Positions 1 to 12,862 of a stretch of 64,000 nucleotides of DNA are shown piece after piece. Within the stretch, counting starts at the first letter, position 1. Each line of letters begins with the position of its first letter. Below the pieces are notes generated by a model. The model saw only the letters and a program-made list of their open reading frames with translations, made no database searches and was not told where the DNA came from. The stretch is taken from the NCBI GenBank assembly GCA_007258455.2, contig VDFB02115131.1, forward strand, positions 1-64,000, written 5' to 3'. The DNA comes from Sequoia sempervirens (Eukaryota; Streptophyta; Pinopsida; Cupressales; Cupressaceae). Both the position numbers and the translations under genes were made by a program.

Positions 1-2940
1 GTGGGATCGCCCATTAATTGAAAATGAAACTCTGAAACCTCAGTTGAAATCCACTTTTGATTTTTGCATAATTTCGAGCTTCAGTAGCACTTCAGTTATC
101 TATTTCCCAATTTTGCATGTGTTTTGACTTGAGTCCTTGCCAAAATACAAGGAAAAAATAGTAAATATTTTTTATGCAAATAGGACGCATGTGTATCTGA
201 ATTTTTTTATTAAAATCATAAAAAAAAACTAAGGCTCATAGCCTTGATCTTTCCTCCAAGGTTATAAAACAAACCTAAGGCAAGCTGGCATTTGATTTTC
301 TAATAAAAATAATAAAATATAAGACTAAGGCATGATGCGGCTTAGGCATTTGAAAATAGATGTAGAGGGAATAAATGAAGGCATTAGGAAAGGCATTTTA
401 TTTTTAATTTAATGTGAAAAATCACCTACTTGGCTTAGGGTAATGGAAAAAACCTATAGAAAAAATAAACTGAGCCCTAATTCCTCATTTCATTTTGCAT
501 TCAAACCCTGGGAAAAGAGGCTCTGCTGTGCCGCCGCCATGAGCTAGGTTTTGAAGCTCAAATCTCATCATTTTATGCTACTTCTGTTGAAATTTTTAAA
601 GGCTCCTATATAAAATTGCATGGTAAGTTCTTTACTGTCACAAAATTGGAAATTGTCCTCCATTTCGAAAGCTTTTTTGGCCTTTTGGTCCGGCCTACCT
701 TAATTCTAATGTCTTCTCTTTTTTGTTTGTTTCCTGTTGATATCCTCTCCATTTTGAGTGCATTACTGGCCGCCATTGGAGAGATGGATTTGATTTTTTT
801 GGAGAAAAAGTATGGAAGAAGCCCGTGGGTTTACATGTACTTTTCAATAGTGTAAAATTTGGTAAGCACAAATCTCCTACTCTTCTCTTATTTTATGTTG
901 AAACCAATTCAATTCAAGCTCAAGAAATTGTAAACGAGTGACCCTTTTTTCTTTTTTTTTGCTTCTTTTTTCTTTTGAAACCCTTCATAGTTTCTTGGCC
1001 ATGGCCTCACTGTGAGAGGGCTCCAAACTTTTGTTTCTGAGTTGAGCAAACCTCTATGGGCTACAGCCTCCTTAACTCTATCTTCATTTTCTTATTTGAT
1101 GCAAAAGGAAGAAATTCATAACCTAGGCCATGACCATGCATTTGTGCTTCTGGGTTTGCATTATTTCATATAAGCTCGAGGGTTTCTTTGCACTTTTCTA
1201 TATTTACACAAAATGCTATGTTCACAAAAAATAAATTTATTCTCCATTAAAGGTCATGGCTACACAATCTTTTGGGTATTTCCCTTTTGATCTCCTCCCT
1301 ATTTTGAAGATTTCTCTATTTTGTAAGAATGGTTCAAAACCTGCAATCTCAAAGGCTCTGTTCTTGAATTTCATTTATGTCCTTGTGATTTTCCTTTATA
1401 ATGCATTTGCAAAAATATGTACTCATAGTATTATGCAAAAATAAAAACCACAAATTGGGCTTCAACCATTATTTTACCTTTGGGTTTGTTGATTTCACAA
1501 AAGAAACACCCGAGGGTCATTTCGTGGAAACCCTAGCTCAGTTTCCTTCCACTTGTTTGATGCCTTTGAGAAATGAATTCCTTCTTCAAAATATAATATA
1601 TAGATGTTGACATTGTTTAGAAATGGAGGAAATTTTTATTTCACTCTGGGCATGTATCTTGAAGCATATTTTGAGTGTCCTTTTAGTTACATTCTTTCAT
1701 CAAAACCCTTGAAGGCTGTCACTACGTTTTGCATTTTCATCCTACATGGTAGAAGAAACTGTCCAACCAATACTTGGCTTGACATCTCTCATGATTAAAT
1801 GCACAATTCTGAATACTTACAGCTCCTTTCATTTGCAATGAGGCAATGGATATTCTTTGTCTTTCTCATTATGACCTTATACATTCCTCTTCATTGTTTT
1901 TTACTTATACTATCCATGCTCTTTTACAATGTTTGAATTTAGAAAATGAAAAAATTCTACAGGTGTCATGTGGGTTGCATTACTGTAGGTTGTAGCTTAC
2001 TTTACTTTCTGAAATATGCATGAAATACTACTCCTTATCACTTTAGGAGCATCTACATATGACTGTAAGTCCTCTTTTATGAATGTTCCTTCAAAGCAAA
2101 AATATGTCATCATGTAGGAACAAAAATCTAAATCTTGTGCCTTTATCTTTGTGAAAGAAACAATAAAGAACTATTTGTTGTATTGAAAACTTGATGAAGC
2201 GTCGACTGTGTTTGCTTCTTATCTGTGGAATATATTTTTGTCCTTGCATGATTATACTTGCTATTAGTATTGGAATGTCCTCTTTATAATGATGTTGAAG
2301 TTGCAAGTTTGTAATGTTTCAACTCAACATGGCTACATTGATGATGAATATCATTCTGTGGACTGTATCTTTAATTGACTGCATATAACATACAAAATGT
2401 ATAGACTAGTATGAGAGTCCCTTGATTTTGCAAGAAGATAAATATTTTCCCTGTTGGATAAAGAGTCATGTTGAAATACTTGAATGTTCCTTCAAAAGAT
2501 GATTGTAACATTCCCAAATGCTTATACTATTTGCTTGGCTTGATTATAAGTTTGACGACTGTTACCATGCATTCATTGAGGCATTGAATTTAGAGAATAT
2601 CACAATTCTACCATTATTTACCTATGATCATGATGACTATATCTTTGCATAGATCCTTAAATATACATAAGGAATGTTGTCCCTATTTTCACTAATGCTT
2701 TGTAAAGGTGGCTAATGATCCTATAGCTTTTCTTTCTTTCCTTGACAAAGGCCGCCTTAATCTTCATGTCATTAGTAAATTGGTAAGACATTCTTTGGCA
2801 CTAAATAGTTACCAGAATAGGAGAAAAAGCTTATTTGATATAAAGTTGTCTTTTGACCTGAATCTTCAATGTTGTATTGCTGCTCAAGACTTGATGAACT
2901 TTTTTCCTCATTTTGGTAGTTGTCTAGTATCAATGTATGT
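1..2940. other. Unassigned AT-rich intergenic DNA
   Basis: No coding family, RNA gene or transposon domain is recognisable on either strand. Open frames here are short, lack codon-like composition and usually overlap an equally open frame on the other strand. The only local structure seen is homopolymer T and A runs. Confidence 0.6.
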
Positions 2941-3060
2941 GTTTCTTTTATATTCCTGGCATGATGCAGTATGCATGCTCGGCTCAACCCTTGTGGGAGC
3001 CCATTTTTTTGCCACATGCTACAATGTTGAACAAGATAGTAATGCAATGATGAATGTACC
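2940..3060 (+). repeat. Dispersed repeat, copy 1 (forward)
   Basis: The segment around 2981-3040, with core ggctcaacccttgtgggagc, recurs as its reverse complement near 43790-43850. Similarity extends roughly 50 bp beyond the core on one side (a ccacatgctac-like stretch against ccacgtgctaa). This is a repeat shared in opposite orientation across about 41 kb. The family is unknown; an LTR or other retrotransposon untranslated segment is plausible. Confidence 0.5.
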
Positions 3061-4357
3061 TGTTCCTACACAGTGAACAAACAAGTTACAAAAATAATGA
3101 AGCTCTATGTTTTTTCTGATGATTTGACTCTTATTCAATGATTTGATTTGGCTCTTTTGCACATATCTGATAATGCTTGAATTGAATTGATGCATCATAG
3201 TTGTAGGTTAATTGTTTGTTGATAAAAACATATGTTGAGTTTTTATATCTCGAGCTCTAACAAATCTTTCAATAATTGTAGGTACATCTGAAGACCGAGT
3301 ACAAGAAGAGCTGAAGATAAGAAGATCAAGCTGAAGATAGGAGGATCAACACCAACATTACCAGGAAATGACATTTATGAATTCTCCTTATGTGTTTTAA
3401 CTTTTTCCCATATTTAATCTTCAAATATATAGCTTGCTCTTTGTCTTGTATCAATTCAATTTAGTCATTCCCATGACTTGTGTGGGACTTTTGAGCACTT
3501 TTTGATCTTCAATGAATCAAAACAACAACATTGTATACATTTGCATTTCTAAATGAATGAAATAGAGAATTATCATGCAACCTTTGTAATCTCTTTCTGT
3601 TATAAAATATTGCATAATAAGAATTGAACTTCATTTGAAAACTTCATATGCAAATGATAATAACTTAGCAGAATTTAATTGAAGTACCTTTCACCTTAAA
3701 AGTAGTTAGTTGTTCCAGCTCTTCCAAAATGAGTTGTAGGTGAAATTTTGGTAACAATAAGTTCATGTTCTTTGATGCTTATCCTCTACATTTCTAAATG
3801 CTAGGTCCTCCTCATTTTTCTATATTAGAGGAAATATTAGCTTATGTACCTCGATGATAATTACCAGTTTATGTACTAAGCACTTTTCATGCTTATCATT
3901 AGATATTCTTCTACATGTTTGTTGCAAGATTTTATCTAAAGCATTTATTACATGACTTTACATAATCGATGTGCTTGCATGCTTACATTTTCAAATCACA
4001 TTTATTTTTTATTTACTATAGTTATATTCATCCTCCAACTCCTTTCACACTTTCTATACAGTCAATTGGAGGGGACCTATACTATTACTAACACTCTTAC
4101 GATAAGGTTTCATATTTTAAGTTTTAGATAGCCACATGTGCCTATATACAAACTCATCACCATACTTATATCTTGATATAACTTACACAAATACATATGG
4201 GAGAAATCTTATCACATTATTGTTGAAGTACATATCTCATTTAGCACTTTTAGTGGAGTTACATTGCATGGAAACATCACTTATAATTGCTAGCCCTTCT
4301 CTTATTTCCTACTTGCTCATTTTTCTAGATAACTAAAACAAATTACTTATTCATACC
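3061..4357. other. Unassigned intergenic DNA
   Basis: No gene seen. There is a small imperfect duplication at about 3310-3350 (a gctgaagata-rich motif repeated within 40 bp). The rest is AT-rich single-copy-looking sequence. Confidence 0.5.
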
Positions 4358-5053
4358 TATTTCACTTATGTGACAAAAGCTACTTAATGCATATTCTTTT
4401 TTCTATTTTACAAGTTCCTATGAAGCACCCAAACCAAATAAAAAATAAACAAAAATCTAAAATCAATCTATCACTTTATATAAACCCCTATCCTTTTATC
4501 TCAAACTACTTAATTTTCCTATTAATTAAAATTTTAAAATACATGTTCATTCTATATGCACATTCATCATCTCAAAATAAATACAAAATATAATGATAAA
4601 AATTAGATATGCATATAAATTTTCATTTGATTTTAGACCCATTTTAATACAATGACGATACAATTAACAAACAAATAATATCACAAGGTCCTCTATCCAA
4701 CACTCAATAAATACAATCAAATATGCATCCAAAACTATTTCACTTATGTGACAAAAAACTACTCAATGTAAATCATTTTTTATTTTACAAGTTCCTATGA
4801 ATCACTCAAACCAAATAAAAATACATAAAAAATCTAAAATTAATCTATTGCTTATAAACCCTTATCCTTTTATATCAAATTACTTAATTTCTCAATGACT
4901 CATAATATTTATTACAATTTTAAAATGCATGGTCATTCTAGATGCACATCCATCATCTCGAAATAAACACAAAATATAATGATAAAATTTAAATTTTCAT
5001 TTGATTTTAGATCCGTTTTGATACAGTACCAATACAATAACAAATAATGCCAC
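4358..5053. repeat. Two-copy tandem duplication, period 378 bp
   Basis: The block starting tatttcacttatgtgac at 4358 recurs at 4736. The two copies stay alignable through the fragments acaagttcctatga and atttgattttaga and the terminal aataat..cac stretch (about 4685 and 5053). They differ by scattered substitutions and small indels, so the duplication is not recent. No coding potential. Confidence 0.75.
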
Positions 5054-6030
5054 AATGAAAACAATGAAATGAAAACAAAAAAATTAAAAAAAACACAATG
5101 AATAAATAAAAACAATGAAATGTTCATAAATTTTTTTCCCTAAATTTCAATTAAAAAAATAAATAGAGTCAAATTTGCGTTGGATATAGTTTATGATGTT
5201 CAGTTGTTTATATATTTTCTTTCCGTTTGAATTTGGGTGTACAACTGTCTGTGCTTTTATTTTCTTTCTGTTTGCTTTTATTTTCTTTCCGTTTGAATCT
5301 GGGCGCCATTTTGCAGTTTTCTAGCCGTTAAAATATAAAGAATTACCACTCTTTCTTTGTCTATATATACAATTGGTTTTCAATGAGCATTACATTTGTG
5401 GTTTGCACTTGCAGGTTTTCTGTTTTTTCTGTTTTTTTTTCCTGTTTTTCATTGAATTGAATTTTTATGGAGCGCTCCTCTGTTCTTGTTATCTTTCCTT
5501 TCCCTTGTTTTTACCTCCTGTACTTGCAACCACACTAACACTAGCCCTGTAAATGAAAGGCATTCATTCGTATCTGGAGTTTGCAATTCTCTTCGGTCTG
5601 CAAGGTATGATGGTTATTGCTAAAAATTATATTCCCAGTTGTATAGTGTTATGGTTTGTTCATATTAGTTTTTTCTAAAGTGAATTTGGTGTATAATAGC
5701 AGGGTACAGTCTTGACAAGATTGTATGATGAGTAATAGGAGGGAAGCAACGAAGATGATGAAGAGGTAATATTGTCTTCTTTGTTGTATGGAGTTGAAAA
5801 TGGATTAAATATTGTCTTCTTTGTGGAATGGAATTGGAATATTTAAAAGAATGTCGTGTAGAGAACTTGAGCATTGGGTATTAAAAATTTGACCCCTGTT
5901 TTACTGGTTTACAAATTAAAAATTGACCAGAATTTCCTTAATTTTCTTAAATAGCAGCAGTTATGTGCGGTTAGTGAAGTGAGAGTTGAGGCTTAAGCAA
6001 CAAGCATTGTGTTGTTATTCTTTTGTTTAG
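5054..6030. other. Unassigned; possible promoter-like segment
   Basis: There is no identifiable gene. A TATA-like tctatatatac at about 5342 is followed by a leader-like stretch with acceptor-like (ttgcag, about 5414; gcag, about 5702) and donor-like (aaggtatg, about 5602) signals. These could belong to a non-coding transcript, but no supporting ORF exists. The motif ttttctttccgtttgaat occurs twice between 5215 and 5300. Confidence 0.25.
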
Positions 6031-7620
6031 TTTGGCTTCGAATGGGTATCGATAGGGTATTAGACTCTATTTTTTCAGGGTTCACAGATTAAGGTATATT
6101 GTGATTTTGGATGAGCATTAACTGAGTATCATCTTGCATCTTTTCAGGGTTTGGGGATTCAAGTATTCAAGATTGGGATAAATATGAATTGGGGATTATG
6201 TTATATTTTTAACAGGTCTTGGGTATTAAGGTATTTTAGCTTGGGGTAAGTCAGAATTCATATTTCAGGGTTTAGGGATTTATGGAATGGCTTCGAATGG
6301 GTATCAGTAGGCTATTAGACTCCATTTTTTCAGGGTTGACAGATTAAGGTATATTGTGATTTTGGATGAGCATTAATTGAGTATCATCTTGCATCTTTTC
6401 AGGGTTTGGGGATTCAGGTATTCAAGATTGGGATAAATATGAATTGGGTATTATGTTATATTTTTAACAGGTTTTGGGCATTAAGGTATTTTAGCTTTTT
6501 AGCTTGGGGTAAGTCATAACAGAGTATGATGCTGCATTTTTCAGGGCTTAGGGTATAATATATTGTAGCTTGGGATATTTATGGAATGGCTTCATATTTC
6601 AGGGTTTAGGGATTTAGGAAATTCGGCTGGGATCATTGTGAATTGGCTATCGTACTGCATTATTTTTCCCGTGGCATAGCTTGGATGAAGTATCAACTGG
6701 ATACTATTCTGCATTTTTTTTTCCGGAGTTTTCAGTAGTATAGCTTGGACGAGATACAAATTACGTACTATTCTGCAGTTCTTTTCAAGGTTATAGGCTT
6801 AGGGCATTGCAGATTGGGATGCTTCTGAATTTATGTATTGTAATGCATTTTTCATGATGTGCTTTGTTTGATAATGCTTTCCATTTCAATAGAATATGGA
6901 GTAGTATGCTTAATCCATGAAATTGAAGGTACATGTTTTTTGGGTATTGTATATTTTATGCGGTTCCTGGTATATAAATTGGACTGTTCACTGCATTCTT
7001 TCAGGGTTTAGGATACGTATAAACTAGCTATTATAGTGCAATTTGTTTTGGATGTCTTCTCTTTGAATTTTCTTGGCATTTTATTAGCATCTGGAGTAGA
7101 ATGGTTGTAGACTTGTAGTAATCCAAGAAATTGAAGGTGACATTATTTTGATATATTAAATTGCATTAGTTTAAGGATAATAATTGGTTTGGGTTTTAGA
7201 TATTGTAGCATGAATGAGCAGGAACTGGATATATATGTGTTTTCACTATTTAGGTTTTAGAGACTTGTAGCTTGTGGAGAGTATGGATTGGGTGTACAGA
7301 GCATAACTTGAAATGGATATGGATTGATTAGTATACTGCATTTTACACCAGAATTTAGTGTGAAGGGTATAGGCGTTATGGTAAATTAATTTTTCTATTT
7401 AGGGTTTTTAGGCGTCTACCTTGGGATATGTGTGAATTGGATATTGTACTGTAGTTATATTGTGTTTCTTTGTTTGAATGTTTTTCGGAGAGCAGGATGG
7501 TTCTATCAGTTTGTGCATTTGAAAGTACCATTTCTTTGGTACTTGTATACTGCATGCATTTTTAGTTATATGAATTGGGTTAAGTTTTAACTTTTAAGGT
7601 ATAGCTTGTAAAATTTCTGA
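6030..7620 (+). repeat. Degenerate satellite-like array, unit about 75-100 bp
   Basis: A phrase of the form tactgcatttttcagggtt - taggtattgtagcttggga - gagtatgaattgggta recurs about every 75-100 bp, with progressive decay toward 7600. Recurrent landmarks are tcagggttt(a/t)(g)gg, (t)agcttggga and (t)actgcatttt. The unit boundaries are approximate. No coding frame is preserved. Confidence 0.6.
6034..6515. repeat. Two-copy tandem duplication, period 255 bp
   Basis: A unit beginning ggcttcgaatgggtatc at 6034 repeats at 6289. The copies differ by a few substitutions and an 8-bp insertion near 6490. The duplication lies inside the longer degenerate repeat field that follows and is its youngest visible duplication. 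Confidence 0.85.
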
Positions 7621-9321
7621 AGTGGAAATTGCACTGCATTTGTATTGGGTTTCTTCTGTTTGAAAATGCCATTAGTTAGCATACAAAGTAAGATGGTTAT
7701 TTTATGGGTTTGGTATAAAAACCTTATCAATTACTAATGTTAGATGAGTGTTAAATTCTGTGAATTATCTGTTTTTATAGGTTTCATATAATAAAACTTC
7801 TAAAATTAGGATTAAATCAGAGTTAAATTCTGTGATTTATCTGATTCTATGAATTTGATATAAAAATATTGTGCATTCCTATAAAAGATGAACACTAACT
7901 GATTGTAACATTTGGTGTGAAAATATAATTTTATGTTATCAAAATTTAAATATATATAGTTCAGTTGCATTTGAAGATTGTTTAGGTAAATATTACAAAC
8001 TTTCTTCAGTTCTTGATGTTTTTGATTACTTAATTTTTTTACTTATAGGAATACTCAAGTTTCTATATATTTGAATTTACTCGTTTAGTTGTTTTTCTTG
8101 TAATCTGTTCAATGTACCATTCATTAATTTCTTTTATTTATATATTGAAACCATTTAAAAATTGATTTAAACACTGAAAAAACCCAAAAATTATCTAAGA
8201 ATATTTATAACTAATATTTATTTATGATATTTTCACTTTTTAAAAATTAAATAAATATAAATTTAGCTAAGGAACTTCCCAGTATTTTAAAATAAATTCA
8301 GTCTTGAGATATCACTGTACTAGGCTAATAGTTCAGGACACTAGCGATTACTATATAAGAATTTCAAATTATCTAGTGAAAAGATGGACACTTCTCTGGA
8401 TTCCTTGGTATCCTGTTTCTTATATAATAGAAATATGAAAGATCAGAGATGAAATATGACTAGTAAAAGAAAAGTAAGAATAATATTAATAGAAAACTAT
8501 GACGTTAAAAAAGCAAACTTAAATGTCACACCATCTTCTAGTTTCTTATCATGTTGCTGGATCTGCTTGGCATGGTTACCAGAAAATATTGACAACAAAT
8601 GGCCTGTTCAATAGTTATGCTTTATAGCTTGAATGTCTAGGATTGTGTCTTCCTGAAATTGTGTTCAAACTTAGTCTCATCGCTGTAGATCTGAAAATGC
8701 AGGCATGTCTCAGTTCTTTCCTTTCATGTTTCACTTACTTGATTTAAAACTGATTTTTGAGCTCACAACTTCGAAAGCCCTGCATAAATATGATATCTTG
8801 TATGTAGGATTTTTCTTTTTACATTTAATAAGTCTTAAGTGGAATGATTCTAGAATATCCTGGTTCTGGTTCTTACATTTGAAGGATAGGAGTTGTTTTA
8901 AGGAGTTTTGATCATGACAGGATGTTTGTTGAACCCTTTTAGGCATTCAGCTGTATGCATAAAAGTGGCCCTTTGTTTTGCCTTAACCAATAGGTACCCC
9001 TGAATGGTTGTAGTTAACCTCAAAAAGGAAATGGGTTTAAGTTTATAGTCTGTTTTATTTGATAGAACCCTAAGAATTGTAATGGGATCAATGATTTAGT
9101 GCTATGAGCTTCTAAAGATTATAGCTGCTATTTTGTCTATAGCAGCAGGCATTGGGTGATTTTCATGTCTTTATTGTTAGGACAGACCTGTAAACCTTTT
9201 AATATTGTGTTTAACATGTGAAAGTCAAATTTAGTATTTAGTTTGGCAATCCCATTATTAATATATGTCTATTAAGACCTTACATGTATAATCTCTTATT
9301 CCAAATGAGCTATACATTTCA
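7621..9321. other. Unassigned AT-rich DNA
   Basis: No gene or known element is recognised. Frames at 8705-8946 are open on both strands over the same bases and carry no family signature. Confidence 0.5.
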
Positions 9322-9399
9322 TCATTGCTGTCAATCGATTTCAAAGATTCATTTATTTTATCATTGCCGTCAATCGATTTCAAAGATTCATTTATTTTA
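9322..9399. repeat. 39-bp perfect-length tandem duplication
   Basis: Two adjacent 39-bp units, 9322-9360 and 9361-9399, share the core gtcaatcgatttcaaagatt. They differ at one position (gctg against gccg), which indicates a recent local slippage event. Confidence 0.9.
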
Positions 9400-9856
9400 T
9401 CTACTATGAAGAACTTGGAGAGGCATTATGCTGCCATGTCAGGTTGATTCAGTCAAAGAAATGAACTTGTGCTTTGCTTCAATATCTCTGATTTTGACTG
9501 TTGCAACTACCTTTTCTATGCAATAGATGGTTTAATAAATTATGTTATGGGTGACTCAAACTATTACTTTCTTGTTCACTCAATTAGAATCCGTATGGCC
9601 TGTGGGGTTTTTAAATAGCTGAAAATCTTTGTGTCCTGACTGATTGGGACCCCTCATCAAGAGGTCAATGCTTTTTGGGACACCAAAATATGTTTTCTAT
9701 GGTTTATTCTCAGTTGTCCTATCCTGAAGATTGTTAACATATACCATTGTTGGAAACAAGCCACCCAGAACAACGATGGACTGGCCACAAAGGTTTTAGT
9801 TTATGTTGGACATTAGAGTTCTGGGTATTAGAGTTTTTGTATTTTGAGTTTCTAGC

Positions 9857-9960
9857 ATGACTGGAACAAAGGTTAAGAGTTGGCTGCAGCTACCCATATT
9901 TGATGGGAAAAATTATGATGTTATGGTTAAAGAAAATGATAACTATTTTAGTAGCTAATG
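9857..9960 (+). pseudogene. Possible Ty1/copia gag N-terminal fragment
   Basis: The plus-strand frame starting with the ATG at 9857 reads MTGTKVKSWLQLPIFDGKNY and then degenerates after about 30 codons. The motif LPIFDGKNYD is typical of the gag (UBN2-type) start of plant copia polyproteins, where it is normally followed by a tryptophan; that tryptophan is missing here. No gag continuation, primer site or LTR was found nearby. It is best read as a short decayed fragment; a chance match cannot be excluded. Confidence 0.35.
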
Positions 9961-10980
9961 ATTTGCGAGAACTATTTTAGTCAGGATATTAGCATCTTCT
10001 TCATTGATATCATTAATTCGTCGCATTCCTATGCAGCTGGTGGAACATTAGTTCTTGAATTTTGGTAAATGCAAACAGTCTATGCACAATTGAATTGTGT
10101 TCAATTAACATTCTTATCACCATCGACCTGTTTGTAGACCCCTACTTGTTGTTCATCCAACGGAAAATTGTTTTGAGCTCCGACCCTCTTTACAAAAATA
10201 ACGGCATCACCCCACGATGCGTGACTGTGAGTTTAATTTGGCACTGTGAGTTTCATGTGGCTCAAAATGTAGATAGATCCTTCAGTGCAGGTATTTCAGG
10301 AAGGGCAGAAAGCTAATCACAAACCCAATGGGATTATGAGGTAGTCCATAGAAGACCTCTCTTTATTTATTTAAATTAGTCCATACAAGCAGACACAAGA
10401 ATCGAACTACCATGTGGATTACAAAAGTCAGATTTTCAGTTCCACAGTACTTAGATCAATTATGACCTATTTAACATCCATCACTACTTTGTAATGAATT
10501 TATGTGCAGGGAAATTATTCGAGATCTATGATCAAGTATTCCTGGGACACTGGAAACATGGGATGCTGGAATTTCTGTATAGTGACACCTAGAGTTTTTT
10601 AATTGTTATTGCAGTCAATTCAAAGTAAATTGTAATTTATCAATTAATTTGTAAATTGATATGTATATAGATTTGTCGTTTAATAAAAAAAATTATTTGG
10701 GAGGGGTTGAATTGGCCCTCTCCCCAAGGCTGCAGGGAATGGTCATTGCCCATGGCCATTCTTTTCAGTCTAGTGTCTTTGTGTCGGTTTTTATATTATT
10801 TTTTTTTTTAGAAAAAATTAATTTTCATATTTCACCATAGTTAATGATTTGACATTTTTGTTGTAGTTCAATATTTAAGTATTATAATATCTTCTAATTA
10901 TAATGTAATTTGGTAATATTGTAATAATTAGTGTTGTGTTATTAGAAGGTTGCAATTTAAACATGTTTGTTTAGTGTGCT
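9961..10980. other. Unassigned DNA before the satellite field
   Basis: No recognised gene. A less AT-rich block at about 10690-10790 (ggccctctcc, ggctgcaggg, cccatggcc) precedes the array and is not explained by it. The open frame at 10062-10316 has no family signature. Confidence 0.4.
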
Positions 10981-11460
10981 TTAATTTGGGAATTCATTAA
11001 GTGTTTGTGTGTAGTGTGTGTTTGAACATTGATTATTTATTGTTTATTGTAGTGTGAGTTTGAATTTTGGCATTGACTTATATTTGATTCATTTTGACAT
11101 TTAATTTGTATGTTTGAACATTGGCACTTTGGTAGTCACTTTGTTTGTATTTAATGTTTATATGAAGTGTGTGTTTGAGCTAAATGTTGTGTTTACTTAA
11201 TGCATGGTTGAACTAATTTTGTGTGAAATTTGTTTTAACTTTCCCATTTACTTTGTGTGTGTTGAACTTCAATGTTTACTTCATGTTGGTTGAACTAATT
11301 GTATGGCATGTGTTTATATTTTGAACTTACAAATTTATTTTTTATGTAAAAGGTGTACTATATATGTTTGAACAAAATATGTGTGAAGTGAATTAATGTT
11401 GCATAAAGTGTCTTTGAGTTCTTTCACATTCACTTATGTCAATGTTTAAACTTTAGCATT

Positions 11461-11995
11461 TGTTTAATATATGTTTGAAGTGTGTGTTTGAACAAACTTT
11501 GTGTGAAATACATTTTGATAGTGGCAACCACTTCAATTGTATTTGTACTTTGATATGTGTGTATGTTTGAACTTTCACATTCATTTTGTATGATGTTTGA
11601 ACTTTAGTGTGAATTGTGTTTGAACTTTAAACATTCACATTTTGTAGTTCTTTCACATTCACTTATGTCAATGTCTTTGAGTTCTTTCACATTCACTTAT
11701 GTCAATGTTTAAACTTTAGCATTTGTTTAATATATGTTTGAAGTGTGTGTTTGAACAAACTTTGTGTGAAATACATTTTGATAGTGGCAACCACTTCAAT
11801 TGTATTTGTACTTTGATATGTGTGTATGTTTGAACTTTCACATTCATTTTGTATGATGTTTGAACTTTAGTGTGAAGTGTGGTTTGAAGTGTGTGTTTGA
11901 ACAAACTTTGTGTGAAATACATTTTGATAGTGGCAACCACTTCAATTGTATTTGTACTTTGATAATGTGTGTATGTTTGAACTTTCACATTCATT
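11461..11995 (+). repeat. Three tandem copies of a satellite segment (offsets 263 and 146 bp)
   Basis: The segment beginning gaagtgtgtgtttgaac occurs at 11477, 11740 and 11886. It is followed each time by the same caaccacttcaattgtattt and tgtatgtttgaactttcac phrases. The spacing changes from 263 to 146 bp because the last copy lacks the first part. This is evidence of unequal exchange in the array. Confidence 0.8.
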
Positions 11996-12862
11996 TTGTA
12001 TGATGTTTGAACTTTAGTGTGAAGTGTATTTGAACTTTAAACAATCACATTTTGTGTGTTCGTATTTTGACACGTTTGAACTTTTAAGTGTTTGGTTTGT
12101 GTGTAGTTGAAGTAACTTTTTGTGAAGTGTTTTTAAATTAGATATGTGTTCACTTTAGTGTGTTTGTAGTTTGGTATATTTGAACTAACTTAATGTATCT
12201 TTAAACTTTAGCATTTACTTTGTATATTTGTGAAGTGTGTGTTTGAAAATACTATGTGTGAAATGAACAAATATTGTGTGAAATGTGTTTCAATTGTGAC
12301 AACCATTTTGTTGTGTTTTTACTATGGCATGTGTGCTTAAACTTTAGCATTTGCATAATATATGTTTGAAGTGTGTGTTTGAACAAACTTTGTGTGAAAT
12401 ACGTTTTAACAGTGGCAACCACTTCAATTGTATTTGTATTTTGACATGTGTATGTTTGAACTTTCACATTCACTTTGTAGGAAGAGAGTACTAACTTTGA
12501 TGCTCACTTTATGGTATATGTTTGAATTTTAGTGTGAAGTGTGTTTGAACTTTGACATTCACATTTTGTGTGTTCATATTTTGACATGTTTGAACTTTTA
12601 AAGTGTTTATTTTGTGTGTAGTTGAAGTCACTTTTTGTGAAGCATTTTTAAATTAGGTATGTGTTCACTTTAGTGTGTTTGTAGTTTGGTATATTTGAAC
12701 TAACTTAATGTATCTTTAAACTTTAGCATTTATTTTGTATATGTTTGAAGTGTGTGTTTGAAAACACTATGTGTGAAATGAACAATTATTGTGTGAAATG
12801 TGTTTCAACTGTGACAACCATTTTGTTGTGTTTTTACTATGGCATGTGTGTGTTTAAACTTT

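Noticed and set aside
2708..3076. A 122-codon plus-strand protein
   Set aside because: It overlaps an open minus-strand frame, has no recognisable motif and runs through the dispersed repeat at 2.98 kb.
6000..7620. Interstitial telomere repeats
   Set aside because: The motif agggtttaggg appears only as isolated single occurrences within a longer unit, never as tandem TTTAGGG.
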